From Acanthochromis polyacanthus (Eukaryota; Chordata; Actinopteri; Pomacentridae), in the NCBI RefSeq assembly GCF_021347895.1, contig NC_067127.1, positions 37,706,916-37,770,915 of the forward strand: 64,000 nucleotides of DNA, in the 5' to 3' direction. The notes below the pieces were generated by a model, which was given only the letters and a program-made list of their open reading frames with translations, was not told where the DNA came from and ran no database searches. Below are positions 1-12,069 of the stretch, piece after piece (the stretch's first letter is position 1; each line of letters begins with the position of its first letter). Made by a program: the position numbers and the translations under genes.

Positions 1-993
1 CTCTTCTTCACCATCAAGAGCTCATGACCAGAGGGTAGGGTTGGACTGTAAATCGACAACTTCCCTCCTCATCATGATGGTTCAGTACAGATGCTGATGC
101 TACACCAGACCCCTGCCCATCCCATGCTTCATTCTTTCATCACTCATGACTAAGATCCCAACCAGCATCCAGCTCTTCAGTCACGTTCCTTCAGTCCACA
201 CCATCGTCTTGACCTTCCTCCATCTCTGAACACCACCCTGTCCATCCACTCTAACGAAGCTGAACCAGTAAAGTGGGTAGTCCATGCCCATCATGATCCT
301 CGTCTAAGACCTCACTAATCTCTAGAACACCAAACCAGAAACATCTCAGGATGCTTCACCTTCAGACCTTCAGTTCACCGCAGAGAACAGTCAAATCACA
401 ATCTGATCCTTATTCCTCTTCCACTCCAAGTAAGTCCTGATAACATCCAGGATCCTTGTTCTCTGGCCACCTGATCAAGACCATGGTCCTCAGTTTTATC
501 CCCTTCTATCTGCTCCAACCTTTGAGACCTTCGTTAGCCCTCTCTTCATGTTGCAGGTTGTCGGTGCTACTTACAGAAAATTATTCATTTCTTTGAGGAG
601 GTGTGGATTGTCATCACACAGTGGAGGAACAGCTTCATAGTCTGTCATTGGATGGATCTCCTCCCACATAGGATGGGATCCAGACAAGAACGGATGATGA
701 GGCTAGATGTTCCTCAGCAGCAGGTCCTGGAAGGCTGGTAAAGGTAGAGGGTAAATAAATCCTGGAGGACAATCTGATGATGAGACGTGGAGAAGATCAG
801 TTTTCCATCCAGACGATGAGTCGAAGCAAACAAAGATCACCTGAGATGATTTGAAGACAACAAGGAGGAGGTTCTGGAGGACTCAGAGTCCAGACCTCAG
901 TCCAGCTGAGAACTAGAAAGGTTCTGTTGACTGAGGATCCCTGAGGAACATGACAGAGTTCAACAGTTTATGAGGAAGAAGGAGGAGAAAGAC
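1..993. other. No gene seen; flank of the hAT-like element
   Basis: Complex sequence without long frames. Nothing recognisable on either strand. Confidence 0.4.
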
Positions 994-2868
994 CAGGGGC
1001 CTCATTTATAAAACATTGCGTAGGATTCATACTAAAGTTTGCATACGCCGAAAATACGAAAAGGGCGTATGCCCTTCGCCCCTGATTTATAAAACTGTGC
1101 GTAAGCACAGCTGCACGCAATTTCTTGATAAATCACACACCAGCTGGAAGATTGCACAGGTGGATCCACCTCACATTCCGCCCACAACACACCCACATTT
1201 TACCATGAATGGTCAATGCAAAGTAACTCATGAATGTATCTGTATATAAATAAGCTGCTGATCCACGGCATTTCACACAGCGCCCCCTGCAGTCTGTTCA
1301 CTGCTGTGCGTCAGGATGAATGAATCATGTGTTGACCCAGGCCACCCTGCCACTTAATTTGTTATGATCACGTCCGATGTACAAATAATTTGTACACTGA
1401 TTGAATGTGCATTTTTTCGGTTCACATAGACAAATTCATCTTCACTCGGGGGTTGTGGTGTGAAGCATGTGTGTCTGTACAGGGCTGATTAATGGTTGGA
1501 CGCTCATCCCACATATGGATAAATAAACAAAATTCTTTACAGGGCTGTACAGTGCGAGCGTTTCACTCGCATATGCGCCTAAAATAGATCGGGGCGAGTA
1601 GAAAAAATAAAAAGGGAGCACCCGTGTGAGTGCAGATGTCAACCCTATCATTCGCATTTGCTCCTAAAATAAATCCACACAAAGTGGATCAAACTAAAAG
1701 TCACAGCCTACACCTTCTTCTTCAACAACTTTTTTTTTTCACATCAGCGCTACAACATGACATGGTCAGAAAACCCGTGAGCTCCTCTGACTCTCAGGCC
1801 GTCTCCCCCATAGATCTATACAAACATGTATATATCTATGGTCTCCCCCCACAGTACCGAGCATCACACAGATCGCCGCACTTTCTTAAAGCGACAGGCT
1901 CCTATTTCTGTCTTTAGCTTTTATGAACACATTAACTTGAAATAACCAAATACTGTGTCTGTCTAAATTATAATAATGCAAATGACACTAAATTAAGCAT
2001 GTAAAACAGTTTAAATACCATAAAGTAATAACTGAACTAAAATTGTCATCAGTTAACACAATCTGTGCATTCTGCCCCTATAATCAGACTCCCCTAAGAA
2101 TGCAAGATATGGCATCAAAATATGTCTGGTATTTATGTATAAAGTCTTTAATATAAGTATAGTTCTTAAGTATAAAGTTATTTGTATTTGTTGTTATTTT
2201 TATTGGGCCAGTTAACAATATAATAGAATTGAAATTCTTTATCCCACACCTGGGAAATTATTTGCTACAACAGCTACAACACCAAATTACAAGTTGTTTT
2301 TTTTAAAATCCTAGTAAATTACAGTCTGTAAGAACAGAATAATAAAATAAGGGGCTAAATGATCACAGTATGGCAGATTAAGAACAGAGAGACTGTTTCA
2401 AAACTAGGACTTTAACAGAAATATGCAGGTTGAGTTAACTGTGCAGATTGTATGAGATGAAATAAAATCTGCAGTCAGAATTTGTTGGGTCACTTAACAA
2501 AATATGACTCCCCTATGATTTTGGCAAGGAAGTGACAACCTCCAAACTTTCTCCGCTACATCTGCACCTCTGCTGCTGTTGTATAAGGTCTGGTGTACAT
2601 GGTGGCTTCCACCGAGTTTTTTGCTTGGAAATTGGAAAAATGTAACACAATGCCATCTGAGTGATAATGGAAAATATGACAAAAGAAAGAAGTCAGTAGA
2701 CCAATCACACTCCAAATGAAAGGAAGCCATATTGGAGAAAGTTTTGTTTTCTTTTGTGAGAACAAACTCAATAATTCTTTACAAACTAATTACAAAATAC
2801 ACATACATATGTACACCTCCTTTTATGAGAACAAAATCAAACATAATTCTTTGCAAACTATTAACAAA

Positions 2869-2870
<2 letters not shown>

Positions 2871-2911
<41 letters not shown>
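2871..2911. repeat. (CA)n microsatellite
   Basis: About 20 uninterrupted CA units inside the hAT-like element. Confidence 0.95.
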
Positions 2912-2913
<2 letters not shown>

Positions 2914-3044
2914 CTTTGGTGTTTCCTTGTGACGGATGTAGTATAGATGTCCATCTGTAAAAATACATTGGTTTATTAGTTCACAAAGTCCTGAGGACCA
3001 ATGAAGCTGATGTATGTGACACTGGTGAGGGATGATCATCTATT

Positions 3045-3260
3045 TTGTGGGAGAAGCTTTGTTTGTGCAATGTCACTGTTCGAACTGCATCCATTTATTT
3101 GACCACCACTGAAGACCTCATGAGGATCAGCTTGGAGGGGCCATGTCTGGAGGACTTTGATCCAAGTCCTGCAGTGGACCACTGGATGAACTCAGCCAAG
3201 TGTGCCAGGCAACTTGAATACAAAAAGATGTGGGACAGGGATGTTCTCTGTGTTAAATAA
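3045..3260 (+). pseudogene. hAT transposase C-terminal fragment
   Basis: About 71 codons with an ISLEGP..EDFDPSPAVDHW motif typical of the dimerisation tail of domesticated and mobile hAT transposases. There is no upstream catalytic region in frame. The family call is from memory of the motif. Confidence 0.35.
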
Positions 3261-3475
3261 CTGAGCCTACTGCTTGGCTTGTTGTGTGAATGTTAATAAT
3301 AAAATTATGCGATTCATAGTGAAAACTCATAGTGCTCCTAAATGTTTTTCTGTGCTCCTAAATTTTTTCACTAGGAGCACCTGTGCTCCTAGTGAAAAAG
3401 CTAAGCGTACAGTCCTGCTTTACTTTTTTTTTTTGCCTTTTTACTGTGATAGTTGCAGTGAAGAGTGACAGGAAA

Positions 3476-4529
3476 GGTTGATGCTACGGGTACGGACCCG
3501 TACCTGTAGCGTCTGTACTAGAGGTACGGACCCGTTAAGGTCACTGAAGAGCTGGCGCCGGTTAACTACTATTTGCTGCACATTACAGGCAGTTTATATG
3601 AATGACTTTGACGGCGAACATTGTATAATTTAACCAAAAATACACCGTCTCCTCTCACACTTTAGACATTGCAGTTTTTACGCTTTTAGACGCCGTGTCT
3701 AAATTGTTTGAAGTCCAGTTCCTATTCATTAGTTTACCGCGTTCAGTGGTGGAAGTGGCTGACGAACTCCATTGCAAATGTTCCCATTTAATTTCAGACG
3801 CTAATTTACAAGATAAAGTTAAGGATGTCGAATATGAAACAAACACTCGTGAATGGTGAGGAGCAGCTCTTTAATTCGGCATGAATTTAAAAAAAAAACC
3901 ACAAACTCGATTCACTGTGATACTGTGAGATTTGTTTGTGGTGATGTAACTTAGCCATTCAACAGAGTCCGCTAACATTAAAGTGACTGACGTGCAGTGT
4001 CTGTGTTGACAGACGTAGAAAATACGTCAGGGTTTTGTTTAGGTTGTTATTATGTAATAGTCTGTCGCTGCTTTTGAAGGTAAAAAAATACTTGTAGTTT
4101 GCTGGCTGTTAGTTCTGCCATTTGTTTTGTTTGCTGTTTGTGCTTTATTAGAACCGGGTCACGTGAATAAAAAGTTTTGCTATTTTTAATAGTAGTGCTG
4201 ATTTCAACCCCCAAATCGCTGTCCGTGAAAAAGTCAGATAATGATATTTATAAGACATTATGCATGATAGAAAAGAGAACAGCAGATGACTGACATGACA
4301 GGCTCAGCACGCAGATTCACCTCGAATCACGGAAGCGCCTTCATCACTCGGATTACCAAACCGGCTCATTAATATTTATGTACGTCGGATTACCAGCCAA
4401 TCACAAAGCGCGTTCATCAGTCGACTCATTAATATTCATGTGTGTCTCATTAATATTTATAGCAAGGGAAAGTGCCGTATCCGTAGGCCACAGGCTACGG
4501 GTACGGGTCCGTATCTGTAGACACTACCG
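3476..4529. mobile_element. Nested non-autonomous DNA transposon with 9-bp target duplication
   Basis: The 1.05-kb insert is flanked by a perfect 9-bp direct repeat GACAGGAAA (3467-3475 and 4529-4537). Subterminal GTACGGACCCGT motifs at about 3488-3535 recur inverted at about 4495-4515, and the ends are imperfect inverted repeats (GGTTGATGCTAC against CGGTAGTGTCTAC). It interrupts a SINE-like sequence. There is no coding potential. An 8- or 9-bp duplication would suit hAT or Mutator. Confidence 0.5.
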
Positions 4530-4665
4530 ACAGGAAATGGGGAGAAGAGTAGGGGGAAGACATGCATAAAAGTGCCGCGGGCAGGAATCGAAGCCGGGCC
4601 GCTGCGTCGGAGACCAGCCCTACAAATGGGGCTTCTGCTTTCCCCGATGCGGGCGCCGGGTGATC
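4530..4665 (-). mobile_element. tRNA-derived SINE-like fragment
   Basis: Read on the minus strand it has a B-box-like GGTTCGATTCC-type stretch (here CTTCGATTCCTGCC), then the pyrimidine-rich tail ending in TTTCCTGTC that is common in fish short repeats. It is the outer half of the repeat split by the 3476-4529 insertion. Confidence 0.4.
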
Positions 4666-5858
4666 AGTAAACAAAATTATTTAATAAAGATCACCGCACC
4701 GGCCCCAGATACCGGCCCTTCGGTCAAACGACCAAATGAAATAACGTTCAATCCGCTCCTGTTGATATATGAACATAGTTCTGCAAATACAGTCGTTGGC
4801 CGAATGGCGCACTATATGAACATCTACAACAATGAGGGTTTATGATTATCAGGCTCTACAAGTCTAATATGTGATAAAAATAAAGGTTTGAGATCAATCT
4901 GGTTTCAATTCACCACTTCGTCCTCCAGCACTGCCGTTCCCTCTGTCTCCAAAATGTGCTTAAGCAAGCATCAAAGTTGGCGCACCGGTGCGCACATTCT
5001 CACGACAAGTTTGTTTTTAGAAATCACAACGAACACAGCGTACGCCACTTTCTACGCAAAGTTTGTGATTTACGCCCTGTTTTGTGCGTAAAGAAGCATC
5101 AAGAATCAAGGTTGGTGCACCGGTGTGCACATTCTCACGCAAAGTTTGTTTTTATAAATCACAACCTTTGCGTAGAAAGTGGCGTACACCACTATCTAGC
5201 CCTGTTTTGTGCGTATGCAAGCTTTATAAATGAGGCCCCTGATGTTCAGACTGATGGAGACCAACAGGAGCAGAAAGTTCATCTACTGAAGATTGACTGG
5301 AAGGAGGAGAACACTGATGGAACCATTGGTTTAATATTTTTTATTAAGGACATTATTTTGTAGAAATCTGTGAAAGAATCACACTTTATGTAAATTTTTG
5401 TCAAAAAAACAAGTTAAATGGACCATGATCTGATAAATAAATCAGTAAGAACAGACCCTTTCCTCAGAGGGAGAACATTTATCAGATCTTCTACGTGTTC
5501 GTGGTTAAATGTTTGGTTTTGTGTGATGTCTGCTTATTTGCATCTCAGTGATTCTTCTCTCCTCCTGATTTCATGCATCAACAAATATTTCTTTGGTTTC
5601 TGCAAACAACCCAGTTTTCTGTCTGCGGCTGTGCTTAGTGTGTCATTGCGGTGGCGTGTTACATGCGTGTGCTGCACGTCCGTGTGTTTGGCGGGAGGCG
5701 GCAGGGCAGCAGGAGCAGAGCGGGGCGTCATGATGAAACTCAGAGGCAATTTGGAGACGAGGAGAACGAGAGGAGGAGGCGAAGGGTGGAAGAAAGAGGA
5801 GCAGGTAGAGTTAAGGACATGAAAGCATCGCCTCCGTCTGTTTACTGCTCAGAGAGTG

Positions 5859-5861
<3 letters not shown>

Positions 5862-5953
<92 letters not shown>
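5862..5953. repeat. (GT)n microsatellite
   Basis: About 46 uninterrupted GT units next to a MITE. Confidence 0.97.
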
Positions 5954-5957
<4 letters not shown>

Positions 5958-5965
5958 GTTTCTGC

Positions 5966-6218
5966 TATACCGGTGGGGACTTTGACCTGACTATTTGCTA
6001 TAAAGGTGGGGACTTGTCTTACAGTGGGGACCTAAAATGAGGTCCCCATGGGTGGCAACACCGTTTTCTTGGCCATATTGTTGTTAATAAAAAATGTAAA
6101 AGTGCAAAAACGTTTGTTTAGGGTTAGGCATTGATTTGGTGATGGTTAAGGTTAGGGTTAGGGTAAGGGTTAGGAGTTAGATATGAATGGGAGTCAATGG
6201 TAAGTCCCCACCGGTATA
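5966..6218. mobile_element. MITE with TATACCGGTGGGGACTT ends and telomere-like core (copy 1)
   Basis: Ends are a perfect 17-bp inverted repeat. The interior contains GGTTAGGGTTAGGG-type repeats and AATGGGAGTCAATGG. It is flanked by (GT)n on both sides. A related copy lies inverted at 22811-23024, also beside (CA)n. Confidence 0.75.
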
Positions 6219-6227
6219 GAAAAACAA

Positions 6228-6362
<135 letters not shown>

Positions 6363-6383
6363 TTAAAACAGGCATGTGTTAAA

Positions 6384-6760
6384 TAGGGCTGTCCCGAATA
6401 TTTGTTTCTGGTCTCCGAATATTCGGGTCCTATTAAAGACGAATATCTGAATATTCATTCCGCCCTGTAACGGCGGGATGAGCCGAAGTGGGCGGAAGGT
6501 GAAGGGAAGAGACGAACTCCGAATATTTTCATCTGTGGGGAGGAGGGGGTGATCACATAGACACATGTGTATATGTTTATGTGGTCACACGACGGGATGA
6601 GCTGATATGAGCCGATGTGGGTCGAAGGCTGAGGGAAGACAGTAACACCGAATATTTGTTCCGCCCAGAAGCGCGGAGGGGGGCAAATATTCGGATACCA
6701 AAATCAATATCCGGATACCGCCGTAACAAACGAATATTCGGATATTCGGGTCCATCCCTA
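6384..6760. mobile_element. hAT MITE with TAGGGCTG...CCCTA ends
   Basis: Ends are inverted and rich in CGAATATTCG motifs. The flanks are GTGTTAAA (6376-6383) and GTGTTAAT (6761-6768), a 7-of-8 match to an 8-bp duplication; GTGTTAA also recurs in the local microsatellite, so the match is weaker evidence than it looks. No coding capacity. Confidence 0.65.
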
Positions 6761-6846
6761 GTGTTAATGTGTGTGTTAAAGCGTGTGTGTTAAAATGTGT
6801 GTTAATGTATTTTAATGTGTGTGTATGTTACTGTGTGTGTGTGTGT

Positions 6847-6848
<2 letters not shown>

Positions 6849-6916
<68 letters not shown>
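6849..6916. repeat. (GT)n microsatellite
   Basis: About 34 GT units. Confidence 0.95.
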
Positions 6917-6919
<3 letters not shown>

Positions 6920-7440
6920 CGCTCTCTCGTTGGTTTCCGTCGCTGCAGGATTTTTTTTCTGGAGATAAAAACTCTGTCAGTCAGATTGTTTGTCTGCTTC
7001 CAGGGAGGTGAATGAAGGCAGAAAAGCAGCAATAAGGAGGAAAATAAAAGGCGAATGGAGGCGAGGGATGGAGTCCTGCCGTCTGGGCAGCAGTTAGCGG
7101 CGTCTGTAAGCGGTGATGGGAGGTTGCATCATGGAGATCACCTCCTGAAACATGAAAACACTTTAACCTTGGTGCTGTCGGTCCCAGAAGCCTCAGTCTG
7201 CTGACCTTGGAGGCTCCAGCGTCTGCATCTCCTTCTACCTTTAATACGTTCAGCAGATGTTTAACTCCACACACATTAAACAGAATGAAGAAAGCCTCAT
7301 GGATATGGAGCAGGACACCTCATTCATTAGCTTCAGCACAGAGAGGACGGTGAGTTCACTCTGAATGTGCTGCTTCTGTTGATGTAGAATTCCTCCATTT
7401 CCAAACTGAAGCAGAATAACAAACAGAGCCCGTTTATTCA
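6917..7440. other. Complex unique sequence, no gene seen
   Basis: Short frames only, no splice-linked coding pattern noticed. Confidence 0.4.
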
Positions 7441-9030
7441 TCCTTCTTGCCTGGGACACAAAAAGATGCAAAATCACAAAAAAGGTGCAAAATCACAACT
7501 AAAAGATGCATAATTACCACAAAAAGGTGCAAAATACAACAAAAAGTTGCAGAATCTCAACAAAAGATGCTAAATTAAGACAAAAAGAGGGAAAATCACC
7601 ACAAAAGGATGCATAATCATGTAAATGGAATGATATTAAAACATGTTTTTTCCTGGAACATGGAATGATTTGAACTTTTCATGGTAAAGATGCTGGTAGA
7701 GAACGAGCCTCTGCTGCTCTGAGGGTTAAACAGTTAAATATAATATTATAAATATGTTGTTTCTGTTCATTTCCAAACTGAATAACAAACGCAGCCTGTT
7801 TATTCCTCCTTCCTGCCTCCGGCTCTTCCACACATTTCCTTCTGCTGCTGCTTCATTTGAATTCCGTCATTTGAGCAGATAAAGTCTTTCTGTTTGAGCT
7901 TTTTTAAACGGCAGCTCCTTCTCTTCACCTTGTTTACCGAACGCTTCCCAAAATTCAAACAGGGGAGAAGAAAATGTTTCACGCTCGTGCATTTTAATGC
8001 CGGGCGGTTTAGAAGCTGTAAACAGGAGACGAGCTGCTGCAGGATTTTAAGAATCTTTGATTAAAACAAAACACCGACAGAGAAAAGAGTGGAGCTGAAA
8101 ACCACCAACACACCTCAGTTCTGAGCAGCACAAACCCACTGCAGCTCTGGAGGTTTCACAGCAACAGTCATATCCAGGAAGAATAAAAATAAGAACGCTG
8201 CTCAGGTTTGAAAAAAAAAGAAAGGCGACCGGATGTTCGATCGAAAATGTTCTGTTTTAGTTTCACTGAACTGACTATTTTGTGACGTAGAACGATCTGA
8301 CGGTCATCCAGAACTTCATCAGGACCGCAGACAGATTCACGACCTGTTAGGAGGAAAGACACAAAGCTGACAGCAAACCAGCACAAAAAGACCCAAAATA
8401 TAAAGACAGAGAAACACAAAAAAATGTAAAATCACAATAAGATAAAGGAAAATTACCATGAAGATACAGAATCACCACAGAAAGACTTGAAAAAAGAACA
8501 AAGAGATGCAAGATTATTACTAAAAGATGCAAATTTACAAAAAAAGAGGTGAAACTAAGACAAAAATATGCAAAACCACAACAAAAACACAAAATGACCA
8601 AAAAAACATGCAAAATCAAAACAAAAAGATGCAACATTATTATTAAAAGATGCAAAATCACCTCAAAAAAGGTGTAATTAAGACAAAAATGAGCAAAATC
8701 ACAACAAAATGACAATATTCCAACTAAAAGATACAAAATTACAAGAAATAGATGCAAAATCACCACAAAAAGATGTGGCATTAAGACAAAATATGTAAAA
8801 CCACTACAGAGAGATGCCAAATACCAAAATCTGGATGCAAAGCAAACAAAACAAGACACAGAACTAGAAAAAACAGAAATTAAACTAGAGAAACGAGACA
8901 CAAAATGTCACAAGTGATAAAAATGAGACACAGAACTAGAAAGAGACGGAAAATGACAAAAACCACAAACAAAAAGACGACAAGGAGCAAAAAACACAAA
9001 GACAAAAAGAACGACACAAAGAAGAACAAA
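7441..9030. repeat. Degenerate ACAAAAAGATGCAAAATCAC-type repeat
   Basis: Irregular copies of a ~20-25 bp A-rich motif at 7441-7620 and 8380-9030, separated by a more complex segment (7630-8370). The 184-codon minus frame in it is a by-product of low-complexity sequence. Confidence 0.6.
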
Positions 9031-9172
9031 AAACTGACACCAGATCAGTTTACATCCATCCAGCTGTCCCAGTCTGACACTGGATCTGGTTCCTGGTCAG
9101 TTTCTCTGGAAGCAGCTGGAAGCAACAGTATTATGGGATGGATCCTAGTGGGAATAGTTTAGATTCCAAGAA

Positions 9173-9575
9173 ACTAACCATGATGCTGCCTCCACCATGC
9201 TCCATCATGATGCTGCCTCCACCATGCTTCATCATGATGCTGCCTCCACCATGCTTCACATCATGATGCTGCCACCTCCATGCTTCACAACATGATGCTG
9301 CCTCCACCATGCTTCATCATGATGCTGCCTCCACCATGCTTCACAGTGAGGATGGTGTGTTTGTGACGATCTTCAGTGTTTGGTGTCCATCAAACATATC
9401 ATCTAGTCTGATGGACATAAAGCTCCATCCTGGTCTCCTCAGACCAAAGAACCTTCTTCCAGGTGTCTTCAGAGTCTCCACATGTCTTCTGGTGAACTCT
9501 AGTCCACATTTAATTGGAGCTTTTTCCATCAGAGTCTTTCTCTTTGTCTCCATGAAGCTTTGACTGGTGAAGAAC
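9173..9575 (-). pseudogene. Tc1-like transposase fragment with amplified KHGGGSIMM segment
   Basis: Read on the minus strand, 9345-9563 gives FTRRHVETLKT and disordered DDE-domain sequence. Next comes the codon block for KHGGGSIMM, which is typical of Tc1 transposases and is repeated about six times in tandem (9178-9345). There is no intact frame. A near-identical copy lies at 24060-24340. Confidence 0.6.
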
Positions 9576-9599
9576 AGTCTCTAACATCTCATAACATAA

Positions 9600-12065
9600 A
9601 AACCTGGATATTAACCCATGAGTACTCTAAAAATCTGGAAACTGACGCTCCATGAATTCAAAAACCTAGAAATTAGTGCACCCAAACTTTAAAAACCTGG
9701 ACATTGACACACCTCTATGTCAAAGACTTGGATATTGAAGCAACAAATGGACCTCCACCTCAGTTACATGTTGAATTTCCAAATGGTCATTTGTTCCAAT
9801 GTTTGACTGTAAAATGAGAGTTTTAGCTGAAACATGTAATGATCTCACATATATTTGCAGATACTTGAAGGATAAATTCTTCATATTTGAGATTGAAACC
9901 TGTGTTTTTACAGATTCTTCCTGTTTTATTCAGTTCCAGATGTTAAACTTGTGAAGTCACAGTTGTTGTGAAAACCTGCCGGAGTTTCTGAGATTCCTAG
10001 TCAATGAAATCCACCTGAGAGCTCCTCATCACACTTTGATCTGCAGCGTGAGCTCGCCTCTTTGTTTCAGTGTTTTCTGAAGGAAACTGGACTCAGAATG
10101 TTGTGGAATTCAGACATAGGTCAGCTGGTGGGCTAAGTTTAATGCCTGACGTCACATTCAGAGAGCATCAGAAGGTCCTCCATACAAGGATTTCCTCCTG
10201 TTCACATCTGGAAAACCACAATCTTGGAGTCCACTTGAGTCTGTGTGTGTCTGTGTGTGTCTTTGTGTGACAACAGCACTTAACAGGGTCTCTCCTTAAT
10301 CAGGACTCTCCAGTTCTTCCTCTGCTGGTTTCCTTTACAAGCCGTCACTTCCTCTAAGTTTTCCTCTGGTTTGTCTGTTGAGACGTTGTTTTGTCCGCAG
10401 GTCTGAGTGTCTATTGTTTCTGGAGAATCTGTGTGTGTCAGCAGAGTTCTAATTAACGCCATTTTTGTTACAATACGACATGAAACTATTGGACACATGT
10501 GGACAGGATTAAAACATCTGAGGACAGCGTCTCGTCTAGTTTGACCTTCCTTTGCTCTGAGCACAACTTGAACTCTCTGAGGTCGACTCTCTGGAGGTTT
10601 ATTTGGTAATCTTGTTATATAAACTCCCTTCTGCACTTCCCATAGTTCTTTTTTAGACTTTGGTTTTCTGTCTAAATGATCACAATCAGCTTTCATAATA
10701 TTGAGATCTGGACCAGGTAATTGGAAATCTCCAACTAAAACATCAAAAACGTGGATACTGACCAACTGAAATATAAAAAATGGAAAAAGATCCACCAAAA
10801 TGTCAAAATCCTGATTACTGACACATACAAATATGTGAAACCTGGAAAAGGATGCACTAAAATGTCAAAAATGTGAATACTGACACACAGAAAAGCCTAA
10901 AAATCTAGATATGAATGCACTACAACCTCATAAACCTAGATATTGATGCACTAATATGTCAGCAACGTGGATATTAATGCAACAAAATGTCCAAAATCTG
11001 AATATTGATGCACCAAAAACAGCTCTGAGCACAGCTTGAACTCTCTTAGGTTGACTCTCTGCAGGTTTTCTTTGGTAATCTTGTTACAAATGCTATAAGA
11101 AATTCCCTTCAGCACTTCCCATATTTCTTCTTTGGGCTTCATTTGGTTTTCTTTCCAAATGATCCTGTACAGCTTCTATAATACTGAGATCTGGACTAGC
11201 TAATTGGAAATTTCCAACTAAAACCTGAATATTGACGCACTGAAACGCCAAAAAATCTGGAGACCACTGCAGGAAAAAAGCAAAGAATGTGGATATTTTT
11301 GCACCAAAATGTCCAAAATCTGTAAACTGATGCACCAAAACCAAACCAAACTAAATTCTTCTTCTACAGGCTGAAGTCAGTGTTTAGTGACACCTCCCTT
11401 TGCTCTGAGCATAACTTGAACTTTCTTGGGTCGACTATGAGGTTCTCTTCAGTAATCTTTAAAAGCTTCCTTCAGGATTTCTCAGAGTTCTTCTTCAGAC
11501 TGTATTAATGATATAAAACAGCTTCTATAATACTGAGGTCTGGACCTGGTCATCGAATATCTCCCATTAAAACATCAAAAATCTAAATACTGACACACCC
11601 AGAAGTCCAAACCTGGAAAGTGACGCATTAAAAAAATCAACAGTCTGAATATAGATGCACTGAAACCTCTAAGACTTGGTTATTGACGCATTGAAACGTC
11701 CAAAACTGGACATAAAAATGGACCAAGATGTCTGAAATCTGGATTCCGATGCATTACACCTACCTGAAACTAACTTCTTCCTGTACAAACTGCAGCCAGA
11801 GTTCAGTGAATCCTCCCATTGCTCTGGCTCTATGGTGTTGAGGTTCTTCTTAAGACTTCATTAGCTTCTCTGTCTGGATGATCTCATACACTGATCTGGA
11901 ATATTGTGCTCTAGACCTGGTCATTGGAAATCTCCAATTAAACCATCAAAATCCTGAATAATGCTGCAGTAATACTGAAAAATAATCTCAATATCATACC
12001 AAAATGTCACAAACCCAAATACTGACAAACTACAATATCAAAAACCTGGAAACTAACATGAGAAA
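9600..12065. repeat. Degenerate ~31-bp repeat with four Tc1 transposase C-terminal segments
   Basis: Diverged copies of a unit of the form CTGGATATTGATGCAC..AAAATGTCAAAA fill the region. Four homologous ~150-190 bp blocks (about 10545-10735, 11019-11215, 11396-11555, 11814-11940) read on the minus strand as the end of a Tc1 transposase, for example LPGPDLNIMKADCDHLDRKP, ELWEVQ and RVQVVLRAKEGQTR at 10530-10735. All are broken. Confidence 0.6.
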
Positions 12066-12069
12066 AGGT

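Larger units (their letters stand above)
994..5241. mobile_element. hAT-like DNA transposon remnant with 19-bp terminal inverted repeats
   Basis: CAGGGGCCTCATTTATAAA at 994-1012 is repeated as a perfect inverse at 5223-5241. Both ends carry further GCGTA-rich inverted motifs. An open frame at 3045-3260 (plus) ends in LMRISLEGPCLEDFDPSPAV, which resembles the C-terminus of hAT-derived transposases of the ZNF862/KIAA1586 kind. The rest of a transposase is not recoverable by eye. CAGGGG ends fit hAT, but I see no clear 8-bp target duplication. The interior contains (CA)n and at least one nested element. Confidence 0.55.

Noticed and set aside
4590..4660. tRNA gene
   Set aside because: Only a B-box-like piece in a SINE-type repeat; no cloverleaf can be drawn.
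8347..8901. 184-codon minus-strand frame rich in Phe, Leu and Cys
   Set aside because: Made from degenerate A-rich repeats; hydrophobic by composition, no conserved motif, no splice context.
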